Below the pieces are notes generated by a model. It saw only the letters and a program-made list of their open reading frames with translations. It searched no databases and was not told where the DNA came from. The position numbers and the translations under genes are program-made. A stretch of 51,642 nt of DNA, from assembly GCA_001513125.1 (NCBI GenBank), contig LFSN01000021.1:1-51642 (forward strand), read 5' to 3'. Origin of the DNA: Clostridia bacterium DTU030 (GTDB taxonomy: Bacteria > Bacillota > DTU030). Below are positions 42,471 through 49,836 of the stretch, one piece after another. Numbering within the stretch: position 1 is the stretch's first letter; every line of letters starts with the position of its first letter.

Positions 42471-43181
42471 TTACCGGACCAGGGCCTGCAATTTCTTAAC
42501 CTCGGTCCTGGTCAAATGGCGATAATCCCCCGGTTTAAGCCGCCCCAGGGTAAGGAAGGCGAATTTTGTCCGCCGCAATTTTAAAACAGGGTAGCCAAGC
42601 TTGGCCCACATGCGCCGCACCTGCCGGTTGCGGCCTTCGTGGATGGTCATTTCCAGCCAGCTTTTTCCCCTGCCCCCTTTCAGAAGGCTGACCCGGGCAG
42701 GGGCTGTCCAGCCATCTTCCAGCAAAAGGCCCTGCCGTATGCTTTCCAGGTCCTCTTCGGTAGGCTGACCTTTGACCAGGACCTGGTAGGTCTTATCTAT
42801 CTCGAAGCGGGGATGAGTCAGCTTATAGGTTAAATCACCATCATTGGTTAAGAGGAGCAGCCCTTCGGTATCATAATCCAGGCGTCCTACAGGATGTACT
42901 ACCGCTCCTATATTGCCAATAAGGTCCATAACCGTCTGCCGGCCCTGGGGATCCCGGCGGGTAGTCACTACCCCCCTGGGTTTGTATAAAATTAAATATA
43001 CCTTTTCCTCCGGGGCTACTACCTTCCCTTCGACCTTCACAATATCCTTATGGGGCTGCACCTTGGTACCCAGGACAGCCCGCCTTCCGTTAACGGTAAC
43101 TTTTCCCTGGCGGATCAATTCTTCTGCCTTGCGGCGGGAAGCAACCCCGGCGGCAGCGAGGAATTTCTGCAGGCGTACCAC
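42471..43181 (-). CDS. rluB: 23S rRNA pseudouridine synthase (RluB/RsuA family)
   Basis: This 236-residue protein has an N-terminal S4 RNA-binding domain (RLQKFLAAAGVASRRKAEELIRQG) and an RsuA/RluB catalytic domain with VHPVGRLDYDTEGLLLLTNDG (catalytic Asp in RLDYDT), YKPRGVVTT and EGRNRQVRRMWAKLGYPV. It modifies uridine in helix 89 of 23S rRNA in RluB-type members. It starts with GTG after GGGGAGGG. Near scpA/scpB and spmA/spmB this is a common Firmicutes gene cluster. Confidence 0.94.
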   Translation of the reverse strand: MVRLQKFLAAAGVASRRKAEELIRQGKVTVNGRRAVLGTKVQPHKDIVKVEGKVVAPEEKVYLILYKPRGVVTTRRDPQGRQTVMDLIGNIGAVVHPVGRLDYDTEGLLLLTNDGDLTYKLTHPRFEIDKTYQVLVKGQPTEEDLESIRQGLLLEDGWTAPARVSLLKGGRGKSWLEMTIHEGRNRQVRRMWAKLGYPVLKLRRTKFAFLTLGRLKPGDYRHLTRTEVKKLQALVR

Positions 43182-43246
43182 TTCTTTCCCTCCCCAACTA
43201 TAAGGTGCTTGGGAACAGGCCTATTTAGTTCCCTCCTGGTCCATGG

Positions 43247-43275
43247 CACACTTTTTCCCTATCTTGCATAAGATA
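43247..43275 (+). promoter_or_regulatory. Candidate SigK promoter of the plus-strand orphan gene
   Basis: CACA (43247-43250) and gCATAAGATA (43266-43275) are 16 bp apart and match the SigK consensus mACm-N16/17-gCATANNNTA at every fixed position. The site lies 37 bp upstream of the GTG of the only plus-strand gene, between divergent starts. Confidence 0.45.
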
Positions 43276-43311
43276 CTCCTGTAACGACGGACCATTAGGG
43301 AGGTGCCAGTA

Positions 43312-43776
43312 GTGAATTTTGGGGCAGAATTACTCACCCTCAGGTCCCTGTCCCTGCAGCCGCAGGATTCCTTTGAACTTTTTATTACCATCGATGGTAA
43401 ACCCATTCCAGAGACCTTTGGGAAGGATGATTATCTCTTATCCCTCTCCCTTGCTGAAGGCAGGAGGATATGTGCCACGGGTCGGAAATGTATGCACCGC
43501 CGCCCCAATAATGGGGAGAAGTTTTTTGAAACAGGACCTGCGGAACCGGCCTGTCTGCCAGAAATCATCAATTCCCGAAAGGTGCTCTTATTTGTTAAAA
43601 ACTCTGTTGTCGAGGAAGCAAGCCTTTTTCGGGAGTCCTTCATCTTGCGCATTCATATTGATGGAAATTTGAGCCGGGAGGTTCCCCTTACAGCCCAAAA
43701 CGTAATTACCGATTGGAGTAATCACGGGAAATTCCTGGTCGATTTGTCGGCAGTTTTCCAGGAGCTTGGGGCTTAA
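43312..43776 (+). CDS. Unknown protein, only plus-strand gene, possible late sporulation gene
   Basis: This 154-residue soluble protein is of no family I know. It starts with GTG at 43312 after GGGAGG (a GTG at 43303 overlaps the ribosome binding site). Two stretches resemble each other, SFELFITIDGKPIPETF and SFILRIHIDGNLSREVPL, suggesting a duplicated beta unit. A Cys/Arg-rich piece (RRICATGRKCMHRRP) lies between. No signal peptide or membrane helix is visible. Its stop overlaps the spmB stop head-on by three bases. The candidate SigK promoter and the spmAB context suggest a mother-cell spore protein (inference). Confidence 0.62.
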   Translation: MNFGAELLTLRSLSLQPQDSFELFITIDGKPIPETFGKDDYLLSLSLAEGRRICATGRKCMHRRPNNGEKFFETGPAEPACLPEIINSRKVLLFVKNSVVEEASLFRESFILRIHIDGNLSREVPLTAQNVITDWSNHGKFLVDLSAVFQELGA

Positions 43777-44312
43777 GGACCAAAGGCGAGCTGACAAATA
43801 TAGAGGGAGGCCAGAAAACCAGCTAAATCCCCCATGAGCCCAGCAAACAAAGCATGGCGGGGTTTTTTTATCCCTACTGCACCAAAATAAACTGCCAAGA
43901 TGTAAAAGGTCGTATCGGTACTTCCCTGCATGGTAGAAGCCAGGCGACCAATAAAGGAGTCTGGACCATGGGTATTAATCAGATCCACTGTTAAACCGAA
44001 GGCTGCACTCCCCGACAGGGGCCGGGTCAAAACCAGGGGAAGAATATCCGGGGGTACGCCGCCCAGGGACAAGAGGGGATTGAGGAGTTTAGTTACCAGG
44101 TCTAGGGCCCCCGATAAACGCAAAAGGTCAATGGCGACAAACATCGCCACCAGCTGGGGGATGATCCGCACAGCGGTAGTGAAACCTTCCTGGGCTCCCT
44201 GAATGAAGGATTCAAAGACATTGACACCCCGCCAGTGGGCCACCAGCAGGATACCGGCGATGAGGAGGGGAACTGTTCCCTCAGATAGGATTTCCAGGGT
44301 CTTCAGTAACAC
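43773..44312 (-). CDS. spmB: Spore maturation protein B
   Basis: This membrane protein of about 179 residues has a nucleoside-recognition (Gate) domain. Its conserved parts are VNVFESFIQGAQEGFTTAVRIIPQLVAMFVAI, LTRPLSGSAAF, and STMQGSTDTTFYILAVYFGAVGI. SpmA and SpmB act in spore core dehydration in Bacillus and Clostridium. I chose the GTG at 44312, which overlaps the spmA stop (TAGTG) and has GGGGGG eight bases upstream. It is coupled to spmA and convergent with the plus-strand gene. Confidence 0.93.
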   Translation of the reverse strand: MLLKTLEILSEGTVPLLIAGILLVAHWRGVNVFESFIQGAQEGFTTAVRIIPQLVAMFVAIDLLRLSGALDLVTKLLNPLLSLGGVPPDILPLVLTRPLSGSAAFGLTVDLINTHGPDSFIGRLASTMQGSTDTTFYILAVYFGAVGIKKPRHALFAGLMGDLAGFLASLYICQLAFGP

Positions 44313-44911
44313 TAGCGCCACCCCCCCGGTTTCTTCCGTCCCCAGTGGCGACAGAAGGCATCGACGGTCAAGGCGGCCATGGTGGAGCAGCAGGTGGCAA
44401 TAATGGTAGTACCGACAATTTCCGCCGGGTTTTTGGAACCGGCGGCGGCCCTGGCGGCGATAACCAGGGTTGGTATTAAAGTAATGCCGGAAGTGTTAAT
44501 GGCCAAAAGGGTGCACATACTGTTGGTCGCAGTGTCCGGCTCTTCATTTAGCTCCTGTAATTGTGCCATGGCCTTTAAGCCCAGGGGTGTGGCAGCATTT
44601 CCCAGGCCCAGCAAATTGGCACTCATGTTGAGCAGGATGGAACCCAGGGCCGGGTGATTGGCAGGCACCTCGGGAAAGAGCCACCTGACAAAGGGACGGA
44701 TAATGCGGGCGAGAAGAAGGATTAAGCCGGCATCTTCTGCAATGCGCATCAGTCCCATCCAGAAGGCAATGGTACCGATAAGGCCGAGGGCAGTTTCCAC
44801 GGCTGTTTGACTGCCCTCAGTTACCGCCCTGGTCACCACCTCAGCCCGGCCCCCCAAGATCGCTGCTGCAATACCAATCAGGATAAAGGAAAGCCAGATC
44901 CTGTTGAGCAT
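44312..44911 (-). CDS. spmA: Spore maturation protein A
   Basis: This 199-residue membrane protein of the Gate-domain family shows GLIGTIAFWMGLMRIAEDAGL, FPEVPANHPALGSILLNMSANLLGLGNAATPLGLKAM in pieces, and TNSMCTLLAINTSGITLIP. The pair SpmA-SpmB is needed for normal spore dehydration. Start ATG with GGAGG. The 114 bp upstream carry the MazG-gene hairpin; a sporulation promoter was not clear there. Confidence 0.94.
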   Translation of the reverse strand: MLNRIWLSFILIGIAAAILGGRAEVVTRAVTEGSQTAVETALGLIGTIAFWMGLMRIAEDAGLILLLARIIRPFVRWLFPEVPANHPALGSILLNMSANLLGLGNAATPLGLKAMAQLQELNEEPDTATNSMCTLLAINTSGITLIPTLVIAARAAAGSKNPAEIVGTTIIATCCSTMAALTVDAFCRHWGRKKPGGWR

Positions 44912-44976
44912 TGGTGCCCCTCCTCCCTACATTTTCACTTTAGCCTATGAGGGCAGGAGAGGGCATAGAACAGTAA

Positions 44977-45002
44977 CCCCGCCCGGAGGTGACCGGGCAG
45001 GG
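44977..45002 (-). terminator. GC-rich hairpin after the MazG-like gene
   Basis: A 10-bp stem (CCCTGCCCGG/CCGGGCGGGG with one wobble) lies 23 bp after the stop. The following bases TTACTGTT are only weakly T-rich, so it may be an inefficient terminator. Confidence 0.42.
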
Positions 45003-45025
45003 CAAAAAATGCAGGGAAATCTAAA

Positions 45026-45430
45026 CTATTGATTTTCCTCAATAACGGTACAACCAAATTCGGCGGCAATTTGCTTGGCCTGATTCCGATCCTCCGGTCC
45101 CCAGACCGACCAGCCTCCCTTTAGCTCACCGTTAACATATATTTCTACCCGGTTGGCCGTGATGAGCATTACCTTGTCCCGGCCCTTGCGCATATTCTCA
45201 ACCTGTTGTTTGACAACCTCCTCGGCATCCATTCCCAGTACCTTGAGGGCGATAAAGAGACAGGCAAGGGCATCGCCCAGTTCCTTTCGTGCCCGGTCTT
45301 CATCATTGCGCAACAGGGCTTTGAGGGATTCGGCCACTTCCTCATTGAGGTGGCTCAAGGCCTGCTTCGGGTCCAGGGTTATGTAACGCCGGTTTTTCCA
45401 TATTAGTTCTACTGCATCGGCTAACAGCAT
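45026..45430 (-). CDS. MazG-like nucleotide pyrophosphohydrolase domain protein
   Basis: This is a 134-residue protein. Residues about 20-85 have the all-alpha NTP pyrophosphatase pattern HLNEEVAESLKALL and KELGDALACLFIALKVLG, whose Glu and Asp residues bind Mg. The chain then continues with VENMRKGRDKV, usual in MazG-like proteins, and with about 45 residues of another small alpha/beta unit (VMLITANRVEIYVNGELKGGWSVWG). The substrate is unknown; housecleaning of non-canonical nucleotides is the family role. Start ATG with AAGGAGG. Confidence 0.78.
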   Translation of the reverse strand: MLLADAVELIWKNRRYITLDPKQALSHLNEEVAESLKALLRNDEDRARKELGDALACLFIALKVLGMDAEEVVKQQVENMRKGRDKVMLITANRVEIYVNGELKGGWSVWGPEDRNQAKQIAAEFGCTVIEENQ

Positions 45431-45608
45431 TGTGCTCTTCCTCCTTTGCCGCCTCCACTTACTAACTACATTAGTTTTCTACTAAATGGAGCAACAATCC
45501 TGCCAATTACCGGGAAAAAGGGGAATTAATTAGTTATCTGGACAGGAATTAGGCAAAGGAGGAGGGCCTACAAATGGAGGCCGGCCCGTTGACCGGCTGC
45601 CCTTTGTT

Positions 45609-46046
45609 TTACGCCAGGGGTTGATAGCCCGGCGGTGGTTGGCTTATTTCTTCTTTTCTTGTGCTTCCTTCCTGGCCCTTCACCATGAGTCCCAGCTGCT
45701 GCAAGAGCTGGGGGGCCAGATCGATTAACCGATCGTAGAGGGCCCTGCTGTCTACGGGCAGCAGTCTCACCTGGCCCTGGCCCACAACAAGGAAGGCCAC
45801 GGGCTGGACCGATACTCCTGCCCCACTGCCCCCGGCAAAGGGGAGATTTTCACCACCGCCTTCGCCATTCTTCTGCTGGTAATCCCCCCCTCCGGCGGCA
45901 AAGCCAAAACTGACCCGGGAGATGGGGATGATCACATTCCCATCGGGTGTTTCCACGGCGTCACCGACAATGGTATTGACATCGACCATTTCCTTAATAC
46001 TCTCCATGGCAGTTTTCATTAAACCTTGAATTGGATGTTCGTCCAC
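45609..46046 (-). CDS. ytfJ: GerW family sporulation protein YtfJ
   Basis: This protein of about 145 residues has the YtfJ/GerW core: EHPIQGLMKTAMESIKEMVDVNTIVGDAV, IPISRVSFGFAAGGG and the GSGAGVSVQPVAFLVV block, followed by a Gln/Pro-rich tail. It acts in spore germination in Bacillus (known for the family). I chose the GTG at 46046 with AAGGGAG upstream, which gives the usual N-terminus; an ATG at 46067 is possible. Its start lies inside the last 53 bases of the DUF2953 gene, so the two are coupled. Confidence 0.9.
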   Translation of the reverse strand: MDEHPIQGLMKTAMESIKEMVDVNTIVGDAVETPDGNVIIPISRVSFGFAAGGGDYQQKNGEGGGENLPFAGGSGAGVSVQPVAFLVVGQGQVRLLPVDSRALYDRLIDLAPQLLQQLGLMVKGQEGSTRKEEISQPPPGYQPLA

Positions 46047-46689
46047 CAGCGTCAACTCCCTTGCCATATTTTTCCCATATTATCTTTGCCAGTAATTGTC
46101 CCATGACAGTAATAATATGACCGGGCTGGACCTGCAATATACCGCTGACCTCTATTCTCAGGACCTGGCGATTAAAGTGGGGAATAATTGTAAATTTCCC
46201 TCTCCCGGTCCTTGCTCCCAAATGGTGCTGGAAGATGCCGAGGAAACTCCAGAGGAGGCCCGTGAGGATTCCTGTTTCTGCTGCGTCACCTGTACCAAGT
46301 TCCATATGGAAAGACTTTATTTTCAGGCTTCTTAAAGGCAAAAGCCGCCGGCAATAGGGCAGTGCTTTGGTGAGAAGGCCGACCCAGTCCCTCAATAAAG
46401 ATACTAGCCCTTCAATTTTTACCCTTTCCCCCTCCCCCCCTTCCCTTTTAACCAGGGATTTGGCGGGGACGGGCAAGTAGAGGGGAATGGTAAGTAAGGG
46501 ATGGAGAAGGGTGAGCTGCAGGCCCTTCAAATCCTTTGCCCAGGCCAGGGTAAGAAGGCCGAAAAGTATGCGGGCCTTGACAGCAAACTCGCTGCCCCCC
46601 TGCAGGTAACGATAACTGAAGTGGACCTGTACCGGCAGCAGGAGGAAAAAGATCAGGACTCCTAAAAAAAGCAGCAGATAGCGGAGCAG
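45994..46689 (-). CDS. DUF2953 family protein, start codon uncertain
   Basis: This frame encodes about 231 residues: an N-terminal membrane helix (YLLLFLGVLIFFLLLPV), then VHFSYRYLQGG, and the family segment SFHMELGTGDAAETGILTGLLWSFLG. DUF2953 proteins usually stand next to ytfJ in sporulating Firmicutes, as here. The first ordinary start codon is the TTG at 46530, which would delete the helix and about 50 family residues. Upstream only CTG (46689) or GTT (46692) follow the purine-rich AAGAAGGGACGGGAAG. I place the start at that CTG provisionally. Function is unknown. Confidence 0.72.
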   Translation of the reverse strand: MLRYLLLFLGVLIFFLLLPVQVHFSYRYLQGGSEFAVKARILFGLLTLAWAKDLKGLQLTLLHPLLTIPLYLPVPAKSLVKREGGEGERVKIEGLVSLLRDWVGLLTKALPYCRRLLPLRSLKIKSFHMELGTGDAAETGILTGLLWSFLGIFQHHLGARTGRGKFTIIPHFNRQVLRIEVSGILQVQPGHIITVMGQLLAKIIWEKYGKGVDAGGRTSNSRFNENCHGEY

Positions 46690-46775
46690 AACCTTCCCGT
46701 CCCTTCTTTAAGGCTTTATCTCCTAGTCTAACCAGAATTAGGTAATAGATACCAGTTTTAGAAAAAGCCAAGGAC

Positions 46776-46805
46776 AAAAAACCCAACCTAAACCTTTAGG
46801 TTGGG
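46776..46805 (-). terminator. Terminator of the scpA-scpB operon
   Basis: CCCAACCTAAA pairs perfectly with TTTAGGTTGGG over a two-base loop, followed by TTTTTT on the minus strand, 11 bp after the scpB stop. Confidence 0.9.
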
Positions 46806-46815
46806 AAAGGGTAAG

Positions 46816-47361
46816 TCAAACCTTATTGGCCCTGTCAGGGTTTGCTTCCTTATCTACCCTGGGCAGATCTTCTAAATCCTTTAAACCAAAGGCTGTTAGA
46901 AAATACTTGGTGGTCCCATAGAGGATGGGTCGACCGGGGACAGCCTTCCTTCCTATTTCCTTAATTAATCCCTTCTCCATCAGGGTGTTCAGGACACTGT
47001 CTACCCTGACGCCCCGGATATTCTCAATCTCAAATTTGGTAATCGGTTGTTTATAGGCGATAATGGCCAGTGTCTCCAGGGCCGCCTGGGAAAGGGTATT
47101 CTTTTCCCGCTTCCCCAGCAGATTTTCTATGTAAGGTGCGAACTCTGCCTTTGTACACAACTGATAACCACCGGCAACATAACGCACCTGCAGCCCCCTC
47201 CCCTCCCCTTCATACTGGCTTTGCAGTTCCTGCAGTGCCAGCTGGGCATCATCGGGTGCTAAACCTGCCGCGGCACAGATTTCCTCCAGGGTCAGGGGAG
47301 CTCCGGCGACAAAGAGCAGGGCTTCTATTAAGGCGGGCAAGGATTGGTAAATTGCGATCAC
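46816..47361 (-). CDS. scpB: Segregation and condensation protein B
   Basis: This 181-residue winged-helix protein forms the condensin complex with Smc and ScpA. Conserved parts are ALIEALLFVAGAPLTLEEI, ALETLAIIAYKQPITKFEIENIRGV, SVLNTLMEKGLIKEIGRK and PGRPILYGTTKYFLTAFGL. I chose the GTG at 47361, whose GTGA overlaps the scpA stop; a GTG at 47370 is the alternative. It is followed by a strong terminator. Confidence 0.95.
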   Translation of the reverse strand: MIAIYQSLPALIEALLFVAGAPLTLEEICAAAGLAPDDAQLALQELQSQYEGEGRGLQVRYVAGGYQLCTKAEFAPYIENLLGKREKNTLSQAALETLAIIAYKQPITKFEIENIRGVRVDSVLNTLMEKGLIKEIGRKAVPGRPILYGTTKYFLTAFGLKDLEDLPRVDKEANPDRANKV

Positions 47362-48077
47362 TCCCCACACCGTAGTATGAGAATATCACCGAAGGTATTT
47401 GCCTGGTAGGCCTTTAATTCACCCCTGTGTATTAGTTCCAGGAGGGCCAGGAAGGTAGCGATGATATCTAAACGATCACTTCTTTTTGTAAAGAGGTCCT
47501 TAAACCAGAGGCGGGCATTTGCTCCTGGCAAGGCCTGGCGCAGCTCCTGGATTTTTTCTTCAATACTGATCATCCTTTCCCTGAGGGGTATGGTTGGGAC
47601 GGAGGCAGCCTGCTGCAATACGGCGCGAAAGGCTTCCGTCAGATCAGTCAGGGTTACTGCTTCCAGGGGCTTTCCCTCGGGGAACCAGTGGGCGGGATCG
47701 TCCCCAGCCCTGGTGAAGATCTTCTCTTGATCCCGGGCTATCTCCTCAAGGAGGGCAGATAGCCTGCGAAAGAGTTTATATTCCAACAGGCGCTCGACAA
47801 GCTCTTCCCTGGGATCGATTATCTCTTCCTCCGGGGTCACCCCTTGTTTTTGGGGCAGGAGGAGCCTGGCCTTAATCTCAATTAGTTTACAGGCCAGGAG
47901 GAGGAATTCGCTGGCTTCATCGATGTCCATATCCTCCCAGGTATTCAAGTATTCCAGATACTCCCTGGTAATCTGGGCTATAGGAATATCGTAGATATCA
48001 ATTTTGTCCTTCTCTATGAGGTGGCAGAGAAGATCGAAGGGACCTTGAAAGTTCTGCAGCCGCACCTGATAGGACAC
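47358..48077 (-). CDS. scpA: Segregation and condensation protein A
   Basis: This 239-residue kleisin bridges the Smc heads. The N-terminus YQVRLQNFQGPFDLLCHLIEKDKIDIYDIPIAQITREYL is the family signature, followed by ASEFLLLACKLIEIKARLLLP and the C-terminal winged helix (RSDRLDIIATFLALLELIHRGEL). It starts with GTG, 19 bp after the trpS stop, and overlaps scpB by four bases. Confidence 0.95.
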   Translation of the reverse strand: MSYQVRLQNFQGPFDLLCHLIEKDKIDIYDIPIAQITREYLEYLNTWEDMDIDEASEFLLLACKLIEIKARLLLPQKQGVTPEEEIIDPREELVERLLEYKLFRRLSALLEEIARDQEKIFTRAGDDPAHWFPEGKPLEAVTLTDLTEAFRAVLQQAASVPTIPLRERMISIEEKIQELRQALPGANARLWFKDLFTKRSDRLDIIATFLALLELIHRGELKAYQANTFGDILILRCGE

Positions 48078-48096
48078 TGGGGCTCACTCCCAGGGC

Positions 48097-49077
48097 TCAA
48101 ACATTCATCGCCTGCCGGACTTCCTCCAGGGTCTTGGCTGCGACTTCCCTGGCCTGGGCGGCCCCCTCTTTGAGAACATCCCGGATATAGTCGGGACGTT
48201 TTTCCAGTTCCTGCCTCTTCTTGTAAATGGGTTCCATCCGTCCAATAATCAATTCCGTCAAACGCTTTTTACAGGCTACACAGCCGATCTCACCGGCGCG
48301 GCATTGGTCGAAGACCTCGTCCACTCCCTCGGGGAGGAAAACCTTATAAAAGGCCGCAATGGTACACACCTCGGGATGTCCCGGGTCGTCCTTGCGGATC
48401 CGGGCCGGGTCTGTAACCATCTGCTGTACCTTTTCCCGGATCAGATCGGGACTGGCCGACATGGGAATGTGATTGCCGTAGCTCTTGCTCATCTTCCTCC
48501 CGTCGATCCCGGGGAGGAGGGGTACCTTGGTCAGCTTGGCCTGGGGTTCGGGCAGGATGGGTTTGTAGAGGTGATTAAAGCGGCGGGCCACCTCCCGGGC
48601 AAACTCCAGGTGGGGAAGCTGGTCTTCTCCCACCGGAACGGTATCTGCCTTGTAGGCCAGGATATCGGCGGCCATCAAAAGGGGGTAGCCGAGGAAACCG
48701 TAGGTGTGGATATTGCGCTCCTTTAATTCCCGCAGTTGCTCCTTGTAGGTTGGAACCCGTTCCAGCCATCCCAGGGGGGTGATCATGGACAGTAACAAGT
48801 GGAGTTCCGCATGCTCCTTCACATGGGACTGGATAAAAATAACGGCCTTTTTCGGGTCTACCCCGGCACTCAGCCAGTCGATGGCAATGTCGAGGATATT
48901 GTCCTGTAACTCTTCTGTATTTTCATAGCCGGTGGTCAAGGCATGCCAGTCGACAATGGCATAGAAGCATTCGTATTCATCCTGAAGGGCAACCATATTG
49001 ACAACGGAGCCAAAATAATTGCCCAAATGCAGCTTGTTCGTTGGCCGCATGCCGTTAAGCACCCTACCGCGCACCAT
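48097..49077 (-). CDS. trpS: Tryptophanyl-tRNA synthetase
   Basis: This 326-residue class I synthetase charges tRNA-Trp. The HIGH-like motif is KLHLGNYFGSV near residue 15, the KMSKS motif is GRKMSKSYGNHI, and YPLLMAADILAYKADTVPVGEDQLPHLEFAREVARR (in pieces) forms the Trp and ATP pocket. The length is normal. A GGGAGG site precedes the ATG. Only 25 bp separate it from the M50 protease gene, so no T-box leader is present and it is cotranscribed. Confidence 0.97.
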   Translation of the reverse strand: MVRGRVLNGMRPTNKLHLGNYFGSVVNMVALQDEYECFYAIVDWHALTTGYENTEELQDNILDIAIDWLSAGVDPKKAVIFIQSHVKEHAELHLLLSMITPLGWLERVPTYKEQLRELKERNIHTYGFLGYPLLMAADILAYKADTVPVGEDQLPHLEFAREVARRFNHLYKPILPEPQAKLTKVPLLPGIDGRKMSKSYGNHIPMSASPDLIREKVQQMVTDPARIRKDDPGHPEVCTIAAFYKVFLPEGVDEVFDQCRAGEIGCVACKKRLTELIIGRMEPIYKKRQELEKRPDYIRDVLKEGAAQAREVAAKTLEEVRQAMNV

Positions 49078-49102
49078 AATTTATATACCTCCCATCATAA
49101 AT

Positions 49103-49744
49103 CTACCAGAATTTAAAGAGGAACCTGTAGAGCAAACCAAAAACCAGCCCGTGGCTCAAGACTTCCAAAATCCTGGCAAGGAAACTAACCACTGGATAAA
49201 GGATTTTCCCGACAACACCGAAATAGATTAGTACAATCAAGATAATGGGGCCGTAGACCTCCAGCTGGGAATAGGCGTAAGCCTGGGGGCCGGGCAGTAT
49301 ACCCTGCAGGATTTTTGAACCGTCCAGGGGCGGGAGGGGGAGCAGGTTAAATACTGCGAGATAAAGATTGTAAATGAAGGCAAGGGATAAAATTTGTTGG
49401 GTAATCAAGCCCGTCCCTGGCCAGAGCTGCAGGAGCAGGAGAATTATAAAGGCAGTGATAATATTGGCAGCCGGCCCGGCCAGGGATACCAGGACCAGGC
49501 CCTGGCGGCGGTTGCGGAAGTGTATGGGATTGATGGGCACCGGCTTTGCCCAGCCAAAGCGAAAGAGCCATAACATCAACAGGCCCAGGGGATCGAGATG
49601 GGCCAGGGGATTCAGGGTTAGCCTGCCGGCATATCTGGGAGTCGGGTCACCGAGGCGATCGGCCATCTTGCCATGGGCGTACTCATGGACGGTGATGGCC
49701 AGGAGCAGGGCCGGAACACGGAAGATCATATCCTGAGCAAACAA
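49103..49744 (-). CDS. Site-2 protease family (M50) membrane metalloprotease
   Basis: This 213-residue intramembrane protease has zinc-binding HEYAH (His20, Glu21, His24) in the first membrane segment and a later NLLPLPPLDGSKIL with the third ligand Asp. Between them are PTPRYAGRLTLNPLAHLDPLG and SLAGPAANI, which mark the compact YwhC-like subfamily without a PDZ domain. Its targets are unknown. It starts with TTG after AGGAGG. It heads the trpS-scpA-scpB group and lies 70 bp past the lysA terminator. Confidence 0.93.
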   Translation of the reverse strand: MFAQDMIFRVPALLLAITVHEYAHGKMADRLGDPTPRYAGRLTLNPLAHLDPLGLLMLWLFRFGWAKPVPINPIHFRNRRQGLVLVSLAGPAANIITAFIILLLLQLWPGTGLITQQILSLAFIYNLYLAVFNLLPLPPLDGSKILQGILPGPQAYAYSQLEVYGPIILIVLIYFGVVGKILYPVVSFLARILEVLSHGLVFGLLYRFLFKFW

Positions 49745-49813
49745 TAGTTTGTTACCTCCTAATATGGCTTCATCTGCCAGCCAACACAGAAAATTATATC
49801 ATAAAGGGGATAA

Positions 49814-49835
49814 GAAAAAAAGCGCCCGAGGCGCT
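49814..49835 (-). terminator. Terminator of lysA
   Basis: AGCGCC pairs with GGCGCT over a three-base loop and is followed by TTTTTTT on the minus strand, one base after the lysA stop. Confidence 0.9.
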
Positions 49836-49836
49836 T

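Noticed and set aside
45580-45600. Hairpin GCCGG/CCGGC after ytfJ
   Set aside because: The stem is short and no T-run follows on the minus strand, so I do not call it a terminator.
49078-49102. Possible T-box before trpS
   Set aside because: Only 25 bp separate trpS from the M50 gene, so there is no room for a leader.
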